From the NCBI RefSeq assembly GCF_014648095.1, contig NZ_BMQL01000009.1:1-64000 (forward strand): a stretch of 64,000 nucleotides of DNA, read 5' to 3'. The position numbers and the translations under genes were made by a program. The notes under the pieces were generated by a model that ran no database searches, was not told where the DNA came from, and saw nothing but the letters and a program-made list of their open reading frames with translations. Source of the DNA: Deinococcus ruber. GTDB lineage: Bacteria; Deinococcota; Deinococci; Deinococcales; Deinococcaceae. Positions 26,586 to 35,570 of this stretch are shown here, piece by piece (within the stretch, counting starts at the first letter, position 1; each line of letters opens with the position of its first letter).

Positions 26586-28019
26586 TCAGAGGGTGGCTTT
26601 GCGCCAGCGGCCCGACCAGAAGCGCCACGCATAGCAGGTCGACAGCAGCGTGATATACATCAGCGCCGCTGCCCACGCGCCCGCCACCCCGTAACGCGGA
26701 GCGAGCCACGCGGCCCCCGGCACCATCAGCAGCCACGCGCCGCCCAGCGTGACCAGCAGGCGGAAGCGCGTATCGCCCGCGCCGCTGAGTGCTCCGCCCA
26801 GCACAATTCCCACGCCGTCCAGCAGCATGTATCCCGACATGACCGCCAGCACCGACGCGCCCAGTTCCAGCACCCTGGGGTCGTTGTTGAACAGGCCGAT
26901 CAGCGTGCGCGGAATCAACAGGAAGGCCAGTGTAAGCAGCAGCATCAGGCCCGCAGACAGCCCAGCGCCGCGCCAGCCGATGCGGGCTGCCAGATCGGGC
27001 CGACCCGCCCCCAGTGACCGTGAAACCAGGCTGGACGTGCTGGCACTCAGGGCAAAAGCGGGCAGAAAGCCGAAACTGGCAAACTGGTTGGCGATCTGCG
27101 AGGCGGCCAGTTCGGTGGGGCCAAGGCGGGCGATGATGCCCAGAAAAACGGTGAAAGCACCGACATCGGCCAGATCGGTCAGACCGGCGGGCAGGGAGAT
27201 ACGCAGCACAGAACGCACTTCTCCGCCGTTTGGATGCAGGAACCACAGTCGCCCGTATTGAGGCCGGTACAGCCGCAGCACCAGCAAGAACGACAGCAGT
27301 CCCTGTAGATCGACGGCGATCAGGCTGGCCCACGCCGCGCCCGCCACGCCCCAGCGGAAGCCGAAGACGAACAGGGCTGCCAGCGCCGCATTCACCGTCA
27401 CCAGCATCCACGACAGCAGCATCGGCGTTCTGGTGTTGCCCAGCCCCAGCATGATCGACACGCTGGCCGTGCCGATCAGCACGAAGGGGATTTCGAGGAT
27501 GCGGATGTGGGCGTAGGTCTGCGCGACGCTGGCGATGGCGGGCGCGGCGTGAAGCAGCGTCAGCACCGTGCTCACCAGCCACGGGCCGATAAAGGTGAGA
27601 GGGACGCCGATGAGGGACAGGCTCAGGAAGATGCCTGCCCAGCGGCGGATACCGTCTGAGTCGCCCGCCCCGAGCGCCCGCGCAACGAAGGTGGAAGCGG
27701 TGTTGAGGGCGCTGCGAAACAGCAGCGAGACCGTGAACAGCACCAGAGACGCCAACCCCACGGCACCCACCTCGACCACACCCAGACGGCCCATGTACAG
27801 CGTGTCGGTAAAGCCCACGGCGGTGTATGCCAGATTGCTCAGAATCAGCGGCCAGGCCAGGGTCGCCAGTTCGCGGGTCGTACCCTGCGGAGCCAGCGAC
27901 TCGGCGGCGTCGGGGCCAGAGGGCAGATGTTGCGGGTCTGGCAGGTCTGCGGGTACATGGTCTGCTCTGGGAGGGGCGATGGATTCAGGCACACGGGGAG
28001 CGTAGGCCGCGAACGTCAC
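26586..28019 (-). CDS. MATE-family multidrug/sodium antiporter
   Basis: The 477-residue protein has a polar N-terminus of about 50 residues, then 12 hydrophobic segments in two repeated halves. The first helix begins ELATLAWPLILSNLAYTAVG and leads to TLYMGRLG, typical of MATE exporters. The likely start is GTG 28019; a second GTG (in APRVPES) could serve instead. It exports cationic compounds, substrate unknown. It is divergent from the DM13 genes across a palindrome-rich gap. Confidence 0.9.
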   Translation of the reverse strand: MTFAAYAPRVPESIAPPRADHVPADLPDPQHLPSGPDAAESLAPQGTTRELATLAWPLILSNLAYTAVGFTDTLYMGRLGVVEVGAVGLASLVLFTVSLLFRSALNTASTFVARALGAGDSDGIRRWAGIFLSLSLIGVPLTFIGPWLVSTVLTLLHAAPAIASVAQTYAHIRILEIPFVLIGTASVSIMLGLGNTRTPMLLSWMLVTVNAALAALFVFGFRWGVAGAAWASLIAVDLQGLLSFLLVLRLYRPQYGRLWFLHPNGGEVRSVLRISLPAGLTDLADVGAFTVFLGIIARLGPTELAASQIANQFASFGFLPAFALSASTSSLVSRSLGAGRPDLAARIGWRGAGLSAGLMLLLTLAFLLIPRTLIGLFNNDPRVLELGASVLAVMSGYMLLDGVGIVLGGALSGAGDTRFRLLVTLGGAWLLMVPGAAWLAPRYGVAGAWAAALMYITLLSTCYAWRFWSGRWRKATL

Positions 28020-28343
28020 CAGAGCAACACGCCATCTTGCTTAGACCGTCGTTTATCAGGCGGTCAAACGCGTCCGGTCCTCTTTACCAGCGGCGCAGAC
28101 CGATGCATCCGGTCAGACAACTGCTACGCTCATAACTTTCTAGTAGCGCTCAGAGAAGTTATGAATCTGATCAATCCGGGAAATTGAACCTTCTGGTATT
28201 GAGCTGCGTATCTGGGTCAGAGCGGAAGAAAACGAGATACATCTTCCCGAGTCTGTAACCTTCAAATCTTCTTCTGAAGGTTACGCAGCTCCAAGACCCC
28301 ATCTGTCCTGCCCTTCGACTCTCACACACTCCGAGGTACACGC
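28020..28343. promoter_or_regulatory. Divergent region with two palindromes related to the CGNR-YceI site
   Basis: The region is AT-richer than its surroundings. Site one is CATAACTT (28131-28138) with AAGTTATG (28156-28163). Site two is perfect: GTAACCTTCA (28255-28264) with TGAAGGTTAC (28275-28284), 10-base spacer, 59 bases before the DM13 ATG. An extra lone half-site (gaaccttc) lies between them at about 28186-28193. Their half-sites match the palindrome at 10220-10256. Confidence 0.6.
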
Positions 28344-28763
28344 ATGCACACGATCCTGAAGTCGCTGACCGTTCTGAGCACCGCCGCCGCCCTGTTCGCC
28401 GCATCTGCCAACGCCCAGACCATGATGATGCACGCCGGTACCTTCCACGCCCTCGGCGCACCCACCAGCGGCACCGCCACCATCAGCGAGGCGGGCGGCA
28501 AGGTCACGCTCAAGCTCAGCGCCCTCAAGACCGAACCCGGCCCCGGCCTGCAGGTCTGGCTGTACCAGGCGGCGGCCCCGGCCAAAGGCACCCCAGACGC
28601 CACCATCGCCAAAGGCAAGTACGTCAAGGTAGGCGAATTGAAGAAGTTCAGCGGCACTTTTACCTTCACCGCGCCCGCAGGCACCAAGCTCAATACCTAT
28701 AAAAGCGTGGTGCTGTGGTGCGCCGATGTCAAAACCGCTTTCGCCGCTGCCGACCTCCAGTAA
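28344..28763 (+). CDS. Exported DM13-domain protein
   Basis: The 139-residue protein has a Sec signal (1-24, ending ANA). The mature part is a single DM13 domain: GTFHALGAPTSGTATI, a GPGLQVWLY strand, VKVGELKKFSGTFTF and the C-terminal YKSVVLWCADVKTAFAAADL with the invariant Cys126. DM13 is a cytochrome-like domain proposed for electron transfer. It follows a perfect palindrome and is seven bases from a second, divergent relative, so they form an operon. Confidence 0.88.
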   Translation: MHTILKSLTVLSTAAALFAASANAQTMMMHAGTFHALGAPTSGTATISEAGGKVTLKLSALKTEPGPGLQVWLYQAAAPAKGTPDATIAKGKYVKVGELKKFSGTFTFTAPAGTKLNTYKSVVLWCADVKTAFAAADLQ

Positions 28764-28770
28764 GCCGAAG

Positions 28771-29244
28771 ATGAAGTGGCCCTCTGCCCTGCCGAACATC
28801 TTCCGGCCCCCGCGCACTCTGGCACTGTTGGCTATGGCGGCCTTCGCCTGCCTTCCTGCCAGTGCTGTGAAAGGGTCGGCCCCGGCTTCCGTGCCGCTGA
28901 CGGTTGTCGCCAGCGGCCCGCTGATCGGGCTGGACGGGCAGGTGGTGGGGCAGGCACTTCTGGAGCAGCAGGGCAACGTCCGGTATCTGCATCTGAAGAA
29001 TGCTGGCGGCGCGGCTGGAGCGACCCTGGAACTGCTGCTCTCGCCGTCGCTGCGGCCTCTTCAGGCGGGCGATCATGGCGGCCCCGGCCCGCTGGCGCTG
29101 CGGGTAGGCCACCTCGACCGGCCAGACCTGCGCCTGCCGCTGCCCGCCTCGCTCCGGGTGCGCTCGGTTCATACGCTGTGGGTGTGGTGCGCCTCGGTGC
29201 GGCTGCCCTCGGCACGGGCGCTGCTGAAACTGCCTTCCGATTGA
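28771..29244 (+). CDS. Exported protein, probably a divergent DM13 paralogue
   Basis: The 157-residue protein has a signal peptide or anchor (about 14-33). Its C-terminus VHTLWVWCASVRLPSARALL aligns with the DM13 end of the preceding gene, including the tryptophan-cysteine pair (Cys140). Its middle (TLELLLSPSLRPL, ALRVGHLDRPDLRLPLP) fits the same strand order. It lacks the GTFHALGxxTSGTA opening. It starts seven bases after the DM13 stop. I infer a duplicated and diverged partner, perhaps forming a pair in one redox path. Confidence 0.6.
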   Translation: MKWPSALPNIFRPPRTLALLAMAAFACLPASAVKGSAPASVPLTVVASGPLIGLDGQVVGQALLEQQGNVRYLHLKNAGGAAGATLELLLSPSLRPLQAGDHGGPGPLALRVGHLDRPDLRLPLPASLRVRSVHTLWVWCASVRLPSARALLKLPSD

Positions 29245-29311
29245 ATTCCAACACTGCGGGAACGCTTCCGACCATGAGGCCCATACCCCGAACTATGTCG
29301 CGGGCCTGCAT

Positions 29312-29361
29312 CAAAAAGAATCCTCCCCTGACGCGCCAGACAGCGTTCAGGGGAGGATTCT
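29312..29361 (-). terminator. Rho-independent terminator of the tautomerase gene
   Basis: A perfect 15-base stem (29317-29331 with 29347-29361) is followed in the minus direction by a run of five T. It probably also ends the convergent DM13 transcript. Confidence 0.85.
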
Positions 29362-29398
29362 GAATGAAGCGTCGAGCGCGTCTGAGCGCCCGGTCAGG

Positions 29399-29833
29399 TC
29401 AGCTCTGTTCAGCGAGCTTGCTGAGGGCCTGCCGCGCCGCCTGGGCGATGTCGGCATTGGTGTTGGCATGACCGGCAATGCCCCAGCCACCGTCCGGAGC
29501 CTCGGTGATGAGAACCCAGGTGCGCTCTTGCAGGGTGGGATCACCCGCAGCGGCTGCGACGATCTCGGTCAGTTCCCTGACCACGCCGAGCCGTTTGGTC
29601 TGGTCGAGCACGCCCACCGGGGTCAACACCTGCACGCGAACATAGTTGCTGTCGCCGCTGACATTGGCGAGCGAGTCGGCAGGCAGTTCATGAATAAACG
29701 CGGCGGTATTGTTCATAAACAGCGGAATAGCGGGCACGCCTTCCCAGCGCATGACGGCGGCGGCCAGTTTCTGGGCCAGGTCGGACTTGTCGGAAAAGGT
29801 TCCTGCGGCGGCAATCACGTCGATCATGGGCAT
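29399..29833 (-). CDS. Tautomerase-superfamily protein (4-oxalocrotonate tautomerase-like)
   Basis: The 144-residue protein begins MPMIDVIAAAGTF, placing Pro2 as the expected catalytic base after methionine removal. The rest has a duplicated beta-alpha-beta pattern with NYVRVQVLTPVGVLDQTK in the middle, consistent with a fused-dimer tautomerase. ggagag lies before the start. It is divergent from a TetR regulator and two identical operators lie between them, so its expression is probably induced by that regulator's ligand. Substrate unknown. Confidence 0.8.
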   Translation of the reverse strand: MPMIDVIAAAGTFSDKSDLAQKLAAAVMRWEGVPAIPLFMNNTAAFIHELPADSLANVSGDSNYVRVQVLTPVGVLDQTKRLGVVRELTEIVAAAAGDPTLQERTWVLITEAPDGGWGIAGHANTNADIAQAARQALSKLAEQS

Positions 29834-29858
29834 AGGACTCTCCTGGTATCGGTATGAC

Positions 29859-29874
29859 TATGACGAACGTCATA
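29859..29874. promoter_or_regulatory. TetR operator copy A
   Basis: The 16-base palindrome TATGACG-AA-CGTCATA lies just downstream of the expected tautomerase transcription start. It is identical to copy B, 36 bases away. Confidence 0.7.
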
Positions 29875-29894
29875 CATACTGAAGCAGCATGACA

Positions 29895-29910
29895 TATGAC
29901 GAACGTCATA
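29895..29910. promoter_or_regulatory. TetR operator copy B within the tautomerase promoter
   Basis: This is an identical palindrome. On the minus strand it occupies the spacer between TTGACT (29910-29915) and a weak -10 (TCATGC, 29887-29892). On the plus side it lies upstream of TAGTAT (29931-29936), the likely -10 of the TetR gene. Both genes should thus be controlled together. Confidence 0.7.
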
Positions 29911-29945
29911 GTCAAGGCGGCCAGAGGCTCTAGTATGGAGGCACT

Positions 29946-30572
29946 GTGGCACGCCGTCAGACATCCGCATCAACGACGCCCGGCACGATAGATGCGCCGG
30001 GAGACAGCAGCAGGGCGCGGATGGTGCAGAGCGCCGCCTCACTCATCGGCAGCCGGGGCATGAACGCCACGTCGTTTTCGGAAGTGGTAGACGACAGCGG
30101 TGCGCCCCGTGGCTCGATCTATCACCACTTCCCGGACGGCAAAAAACAGCTTGCAGAGGAGGCGATCCGCTGGACTTCCGAACGCGTGCTCGCGTACCAG
30201 AGAGCCTACAGCGGCCATACTGCTGCGGGCGTGCTGGAGCGCTTCATCGGCATGTGGCGGCAGCTCGTGGTGGCCTCTGGTGGCACGGCAGGCTGCGTCG
30301 TGGCAGGCGTCGCCATCGACAGCGAGCCAGGCGAGAACTCGCTCATTCAGGTGGTACGCGCCACCTTCCAGGCATGGGTGTCGCTGCTGGCGTCGCAGCT
30401 GGAAGGCGTGGGCATTCCCGCCGTGCGGGCCACACCTCTCGCCCTGACAGTGCTGGCGGCTATGGAAGGCGCACTGATCCTGTGCCGCGCCGAGGGCAAC
30501 GCCGCGCCGCTGGACGCCGTGGCCGGAGAACTGCTGAAACTGCTGCCCCAGGAACCGGCAGAACTGCGCTAG
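29946..30572 (+). CDS. TetR/AcrR-family regulator (LmrA/YxaF type)
   Basis: The 208-residue protein starts at GTG 29946, only about ten bases after a TAGTAT box, so its leader is very short. The helix-turn-helix is at about 43-63 (SFSEVVDDSGAPRGSIYHHF). The C-terminal ligand domain has TAGCVVAGVAIDSEPGENS, typical of the LmrA/YxaF subgroup. It likely represses itself and the divergent tautomerase through the two identical operators. Confidence 0.9.
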   Translation: MARRQTSASTTPGTIDAPGDSSRARMVQSAASLIGSRGMNATSFSEVVDDSGAPRGSIYHHFPDGKKQLAEEAIRWTSERVLAYQRAYSGHTAAGVLERFIGMWRQLVVASGGTAGCVVAGVAIDSEPGENSLIQVVRATFQAWVSLLASQLEGVGIPAVRATPLALTVLAAMEGALILCRAEGNAAPLDAVAGELLKLLPQEPAELR

Positions 30573-32749
30573 AGCAGCGGGTGCAGTTCGCCTTCTGCCA
30601 CCAGCGCCAGCCGGTGCAGTCCACGGCTCACGCTCACGTACAGCAGGCGGCTTTCATATTCGGTGGCAGGATCGTACGTCTGCGCGTCGGCCCCGGCGAC
30701 CACACAGCCGTCGAATTCCAGCCCTTTTGCCAGATTGACCGGCAGGATCACCACGCCGCCCACATAGCGGGCCAGCTCATTCAGAATCGGCTGTGCGTCG
30801 AGGTCGTGCTGCTGGAGCAGCGGAACCAGCGCGTCGGCGTCGCTGGCACGGCGGGTCACGACGGCGATATTGGTCTGTCCTGCCGCCTGCATGGTCTTGA
30901 CGGCGCGGGCGATCAGCTCGGGCAGCGGCGCACCGGTCAGGCGCTCGACGGCCGCCCCGTCTCGGTCTACACCCACCACGCCCGCCGCCCGGTTGTAGGT
31001 GGCGGCGACCTGGGCACTCAGTTCGGTGATCTGCCGGGTGCTGCGGTAGGTGTGCGAAAGCCGCAGCAGTTCAGCGCCAGCGCCCCCCGCATTGCCCAGC
31101 GCCGCCTGCACATCTGCCCAGGAATTCGGCCCCTTGTACCCGTGCAGTCCCTGGTTCAGATCGCCCAGCGCCGTGATATGACCGGGGCGGGCGGCGCGGC
31201 CCAGCAGGGCGTACAGCAGCGGCGCATAATCCTGCGCCTCATCGAGCACCACATGCGAATACGGCTCCAGCGCGTTCCCCACTCGGCGGCCCAGCCCATC
31301 GAGCAGGCCCGCCACCGCCAGCATCAGCGGTAACTCGGTCACGTCGGCATACGAGCGGCGCGGCTTGGCGACACTCGCCAGCGGATCGCTCAGCAGCACG
31401 CTCAGGGTGCGTTCGTCGAGCAGTTCCCCGGCTGCCGAGCGCAGAGTGGCCTCGTCCTGAAGCAGCCGCCGCGCCTCGGTCACGGGCAACATTCCCGCAA
31501 AAATCCGGCCCACCAGCCGCGTCAGATCGGGCGCGAGCTGGCGCAGCACCGACACTTCCTGAGCATCGGTCGCATTCGCCTGGGCCAGCAGTTCGGCTTC
31601 CAGTGCGGCGCGGAAGGCCGGGCGATAGCCTTCCAGCGGCTCGCGGGTCAGAACAGTACCCAGCAGGTCGTGAAGCTGCGCCGACGACAGCTGCACCTCG
31701 GCTTCCTTGCGCCCGGTCTCGACCACTGCCTGATACGCCAGCGTGCCCAGATTGGCTTCCAGACGCAGCCTCAGATAGCGGCGCACCACCGCCAGCATCC
31801 GCACGTCGCCCAGCGCTTTGGCCCGCCGCCACGCCGCTCGCCTGCGCCCGTTGTCGCGGTCTTGCAGCAGCAGCGTCAGGGTGCGGTCGGTCACGTCCAT
31901 CTTTTCCAGCCCCAGAAATCCCAGCTGCCAGCGCTCGGGCGTGGTCACGGTCACGCCTTCCAGATTCAGCCCCGGCAGCACGCGGGCGGCGTAGCTGGCA
32001 AGCACCTGATTGGGCATCAGCACCAGCGTCGTTTCGGGGGTGGCGCGGTGGTGCAGTCGGTCTGGGTGCATCATCCAGGCCAGCCGATGAAAGCCGATGG
32101 TCGTCTTGCCCGATCCCGCCGCTCCCTGAATCAGCACGCTCTGCCCGGCGGGTGCCCGCATCGCTGCGTTCTGCTCGGGTTGCAGCGTCTCGACCACGTC
32201 GCGCATGCCGGTGGTGCTGCCCTCCGACAGCCGCCGCAGCAGCACGTCTTCGCGCCCGCCCGTGTCGCCGCCCGCCGACGCGTCGTACAAGTCGGTCAGC
32301 CCATGCAGCGTTTTCTGGCGCACATCGAGTTGCCGCCGCCGCTGAATGGTGCCTTTCAGCCCTCTGGGGGTCGTCCAGCCGGTTTCCTGCGAATAGAACA
32401 GCCCGCCCACCTCCGATTCCCACGAGGTAATGCTGTACGGCCCCTTCAGGTCGCGGTGGGCGATCTTGCCCACATACAGCGTCTGCTCGCGTCCACCCAC
32501 GCGCACCTTCAAAGACCCGAAATACGGCGCGGGTAGATGCACGCTCAGCATCGCGGCGTGTTCTTCGGCGGTGTCGGCCAGCGTCAGGCTGGTTTCCAGA
32601 TCGGCTCCAACGTTGCGCGAGCGGTCTTCCCAGGCTTCGATCTGGGCCAGCATCGAAGAAAGGGTGCCGTCCAGATGCTGTGTTTCGGCGGCAAACTCGG
32701 GATGGACGGTCTGCTGGTCGGGCAGGGAGGGGGGAAGCGGACTCGGCAT
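30569..32749 (-). CDS. HelD-like UvrD/Rep-family ATPase
   Basis: The 726-residue superfamily-1 helicase-like protein has Walker A GAAGSGKT at 209-216, Walker B DEAQD at 503-507, and late motifs NLAKGLEFDGCVV and LLYVSVSRGLHRL. The long N-terminal region before the Walker motif (about 1-190, with a coiled-coil start) is typical of HelD, which removes RNA polymerase from DNA, rather than UvrD. The start is ATG 32749. It ends four bases inside the convergent TetR gene. RNA polymerase recycling is an inference from architecture. Confidence 0.82.
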   Translation of the reverse strand: MPSPLPPSLPDQQTVHPEFAAETQHLDGTLSSMLAQIEAWEDRSRNVGADLETSLTLADTAEEHAAMLSVHLPAPYFGSLKVRVGGREQTLYVGKIAHRDLKGPYSITSWESEVGGLFYSQETGWTTPRGLKGTIQRRRQLDVRQKTLHGLTDLYDASAGGDTGGREDVLLRRLSEGSTTGMRDVVETLQPEQNAAMRAPAGQSVLIQGAAGSGKTTIGFHRLAWMMHPDRLHHRATPETTLVLMPNQVLASYAARVLPGLNLEGVTVTTPERWQLGFLGLEKMDVTDRTLTLLLQDRDNGRRRAAWRRAKALGDVRMLAVVRRYLRLRLEANLGTLAYQAVVETGRKEAEVQLSSAQLHDLLGTVLTREPLEGYRPAFRAALEAELLAQANATDAQEVSVLRQLAPDLTRLVGRIFAGMLPVTEARRLLQDEATLRSAAGELLDERTLSVLLSDPLASVAKPRRSYADVTELPLMLAVAGLLDGLGRRVGNALEPYSHVVLDEAQDYAPLLYALLGRAARPGHITALGDLNQGLHGYKGPNSWADVQAALGNAGGAGAELLRLSHTYRSTRQITELSAQVAATYNRAAGVVGVDRDGAAVERLTGAPLPELIARAVKTMQAAGQTNIAVVTRRASDADALVPLLQQHDLDAQPILNELARYVGGVVILPVNLAKGLEFDGCVVAGADAQTYDPATEYESRLLYVSVSRGLHRLALVAEGELHPLL

Positions 32750-32846
32750 GAGGGGCCATGATACCCGGCCCTGCCCGTTTTGACTGGTCAGTCTGTGTGT
32801 GCCGTGGATAGATGGAAGGATTCCGACTGCCCTCTCCAATCCTGCG

Positions 32847-33656
32847 CTAGCGGGCCACCCGCGCCGCCAGCACCCGCACCAGCAGCAGCAGCAGGAACGC
32901 GAAGATCACCATGACGGCACTCAGCACCAGTGCAGGCCTCAGATCGCTTTCCATGGCGCTGTAGATCGAGAGCGTGATGGTGCGGGTTTTGCCCTGAAGC
33001 GACCCGGCAAACAGGATGGTGGCCCCGAATTCGCCCAGCGAGCGTGCCCACGCCAGCACCAGCCCTTCGAGCAGAAACGGCAGCGCGAGCGGCAGCGTGA
33101 CCAGGTGGAAGACCCGCCGCTCATTCGCACCGTCCACGCGGGCCGCCGACTCGATGTCGGGGTCGAAGGCCGAAAACCCTGCGCGGGCCGTGCGGATGTA
33201 AAAGGGCGCACTGGTGAACAGCAGGGCCAGTACCACCGCCGCCGGGCTGAATGCCAGATCGATGCCCGCGAGCGCCAGCGGGCGGCCCAGCACCCCCTGA
33301 GAACCGAAGGTGAGGAGCAGCGCCACACCCGCCACCACCGGGGGCAGCGTGATCGGCAGATCGAGCAGCGTTTCCAGCAGCGCATGACCGACAAAACGCC
33401 GCCGCGACAGCAGCCACGCGGCGGGCGTGCCCAGCAGCACCGTCAGCAGCAGGCTGGCTCCCGAGGTCAGCACACTCACGCGCAGGGCGTCCTGCACCAC
33501 CGGCCCGATCAGGGTGGACAGAAAATCGGTGTTCAGTCCGCGCAGCAGCAGCAGCAGCGTGGGCAGCAGCAGAAAGGCGGCCAGTACGGCGCTCAGGGCC
33601 AGAGGCAACGGGTGGACGCGCCTGTTCAGCCCAGAGGCCCCGGCGTCAGGGCGCAC
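32847..33656 (-). CDS. modB: Molybdate ABC transporter permease ModB
   Basis: The 269-residue protein has about six membrane segments. The ModB/CysTW pattern includes LPITLPPVVAGVALLL, the coupling motif region ESAARVDGANERRVF and WARSLGEFGATILFAGS, a strong ModB signature. It overlaps modA by 11 bases. No modC ATPase gene follows; the next gene is the HelD-like ATPase. The energy-coupling subunit must be encoded elsewhere. Confidence 0.9.
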   Translation of the reverse strand: MRPDAGASGLNRRVHPLPLALSAVLAAFLLLPTLLLLLRGLNTDFLSTLIGPVVQDALRVSVLTSGASLLLTVLLGTPAAWLLSRRRFVGHALLETLLDLPITLPPVVAGVALLLTFGSQGVLGRPLALAGIDLAFSPAAVVLALLFTSAPFYIRTARAGFSAFDPDIESAARVDGANERRVFHLVTLPLALPFLLEGLVLAWARSLGEFGATILFAGSLQGKTRTITLSIYSAMESDLRPALVLSAVMVIFAFLLLLLVRVLAARVAR

Positions 33657-34407
33657 CCACGAAGCCCCACTTCTTCAGAATCTTCTGCCCAGCCGCCGAC
33701 AGCACATACTGCACGAACGCGCTGGCGGCCTGCGGGTTGGCGCTGCCCGTCAGGGTACCGATGGGATACCCGATCAGCGGATTGAAGCGTGTCGGCAGGC
33801 CGATGGTTCGCACCGTTCCTTTCAGGCTGGGCGTCACGTCGCTGACATACACCACCGCCGCGTCGCCCTGCCCGAGCTGAATTTTGACCGCCACCTGCCG
33901 CACGTTGGGTTCCTCGCTCACCACATTCTTCTGGACGCGGGCCGCGAAATCTTTGCCATACGTGCCCGCTCTGCCGATGGCATCGAAGGTCTTTCGGCTG
34001 GCATCTCCGACCGGAACCGTTTTATCGGCCAGCACCAGCCGCACGCCAGGACGCGCCAGATCGGCCAGGGTGTTCACGGCGCTGCTGCTTCTGGGCGCGA
34101 TCACCACCAGGCGGTTCTGCACGAACGGCTGTCCGGCGCTCAGCTTGCCCGCCTTCACCAGCGGTTCGAACTGAGCTGTGTTGGCGCTGGCGTACACGTC
34201 GGCCTTCGCGCCCTGTTCAAGCTGTGTCCGCAGCGCCTGCGATCCGGCAAACTGGAAACTGGTGGTATTGCCCGTCTGAGCATCGAACTGCCTGCCGATC
34301 TCGGTAAAGGCGTCGGTCAGGCTGGAAGCGGCAAAGACCGTCAGATTGGCGGCGGAACTGGTGCCAGCAGCAAGAAGCAGAGCGAGCCACACGATCTTTC
34401 TTTTCAT
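33646..34407 (-). CDS. modA: Molybdate-binding protein ModA
   Basis: The 253-residue protein has a Sec signal (1-19). The mature sequence has the oxyanion pocket start LTVFAASSLTDAFTEIG, FQFAGSQALRTQLEQGA and KADVYASAN, all ModA hallmarks. It binds molybdate or tungstate. Start 34407 overlaps the regulator stop by ATGA, so the regulator, modA and modB are one operon. Confidence 0.93.
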   Translation of the reverse strand: MKRKIVWLALLLAAGTSSAANLTVFAASSLTDAFTEIGRQFDAQTGNTTSFQFAGSQALRTQLEQGAKADVYASANTAQFEPLVKAGKLSAGQPFVQNRLVVIAPRSSSAVNTLADLARPGVRLVLADKTVPVGDASRKTFDAIGRAGTYGKDFAARVQKNVVSEEPNVRQVAVKIQLGQGDAAVVYVSDVTPSLKGTVRTIGLPTRFNPLIGYPIGTLTGSANPQAASAFVQYVLSAAGQKILKKWGFVGAP

Positions 34408-35564
34408 AAAGTCTCCAGAGTGGGTGAAGTCGTCTGCCACAGTTCGCCAGCATGCTGCGGGTCGTAGCCGCCCAGTGCGGCGAGTTCGGCGCGGAAATCG
34501 GGCTGCTGCACGGCGAGCAGCAGCGCCGCGATGGCCGGATGTTGAAGATGTGCGCCCGGCACCACCAGATCGAAGCGTTCCCGCTGCACCGGCACGAAGC
34601 CCAGGCCCAACGCCTGCGCGGTGCTCCTCGGCCCCGGTGCGGCATCGGCCTGCCCCGACGCGACAAGGGCGGCGGCTTCCAGATGGCTCGGCACTTCGTC
34701 GCTGTAACCGGGCAACTCGCGGCGCTGCGCCAGCGACACACCCGCCTCGCCCAGCCACGCATCGAGCAGAGCGCGGCTTCCGGCACCGGGTTCACGGTTC
34801 ACCAGCCGCACACCGGAGCGCAGCAGATCGGCGGGAACGCGCAGGCGCTGCGGATTACCCGCCGCCACCATCAGCCCCTGTTCCCACGACCAGAGCGTGA
34901 ACAGATGGACGCGCTGCCCCGGTAATTCGCGCTGCACGGCGTCCAGGTTAGATACGCCGGGAGCCGCTTCGTACAGATGAATTCCAGCGGCGTGCGCCTC
35001 ATTTCTTGCCAGGGCACGCAGCGCCGCCGTACTCGACGCCGAATGCCACAGCAACCGGGCCTGTGGACGCTGCCGGGCGACATACGTGGCGGCCAGTCCC
35101 AGCGAGGGATCGCAGCCCACCAGCACAGCGGTCTGATCGGCCCTCGACAGGTCGCTGAACAGTTCGACGACCACGCTCCCCGGCGCGGCACCCTCATTCG
35201 GCGTATCCGGAGAGAGTGCCACTCCATCGGCGGCCTGCCCCAGACCTGCTTCACCCGTCAGGGCAAACCCCAGCAGACGCTCGCCCAGCCGGGCCAGTTG
35301 TACCCGCGTCGGCAAGGTGGCCCGCCCCATCAGCGTCGCCTCAACCTGCGGCCTGGACAGCGTAAACAGCTCGTCTACCGTGCAGTTCAGGACACGGGCG
35401 AGCTGAAAGGCAATCAGCGTATTTGGAACATACGCCTGCGTTTCGATGGAATGCAGCGCCTGCCGCGTCAGTCCTATCGACTGCGCCAGTTCGCCTGGAC
35501 GCAACCCGGCCCGCTCGCGCAACTGGCGAACATGCGATTTCAGCGACAACCCGGCGCGTTCCAC
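34404..35564 (-). CDS. One-component regulator: XRE-type HTH fused to a substrate-binding domain
   Basis: The 386-residue protein has an N-terminal Cro/CI-type helix-turn-helix (about 9-63, ELAQSIGLTRQALHSIE). A PBP-like domain (about 145-380) follows, with GCDPSLGLA and NREPGAGSRALLD blocks seen in molybdate-related binding domains. Such fusions sense the transported ligand directly inside the cell. It is the first gene of the mod operon and probably controls it. It starts at GTG 35564 directly after a consensus promoter, so its mRNA should be leaderless. Confidence 0.82.
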   Translation of the reverse strand: MERAGLSLKSHVRQLRERAGLRPGELAQSIGLTRQALHSIETQAYVPNTLIAFQLARVLNCTVDELFTLSRPQVEATLMGRATLPTRVQLARLGERLLGFALTGEAGLGQAADGVALSPDTPNEGAAPGSVVVELFSDLSRADQTAVLVGCDPSLGLAATYVARQRPQARLLWHSASSTAALRALARNEAHAAGIHLYEAAPGVSNLDAVQRELPGQRVHLFTLWSWEQGLMVAAGNPQRLRVPADLLRSGVRLVNREPGAGSRALLDAWLGEAGVSLAQRRELPGYSDEVPSHLEAAALVASGQADAAPGPRSTAQALGLGFVPVQRERFDLVVPGAHLQHPAIAALLLAVQQPDFRAELAALGGYDPQHAGELWQTTSPTLETL

Positions 35565-35570
35565 CCCGCG

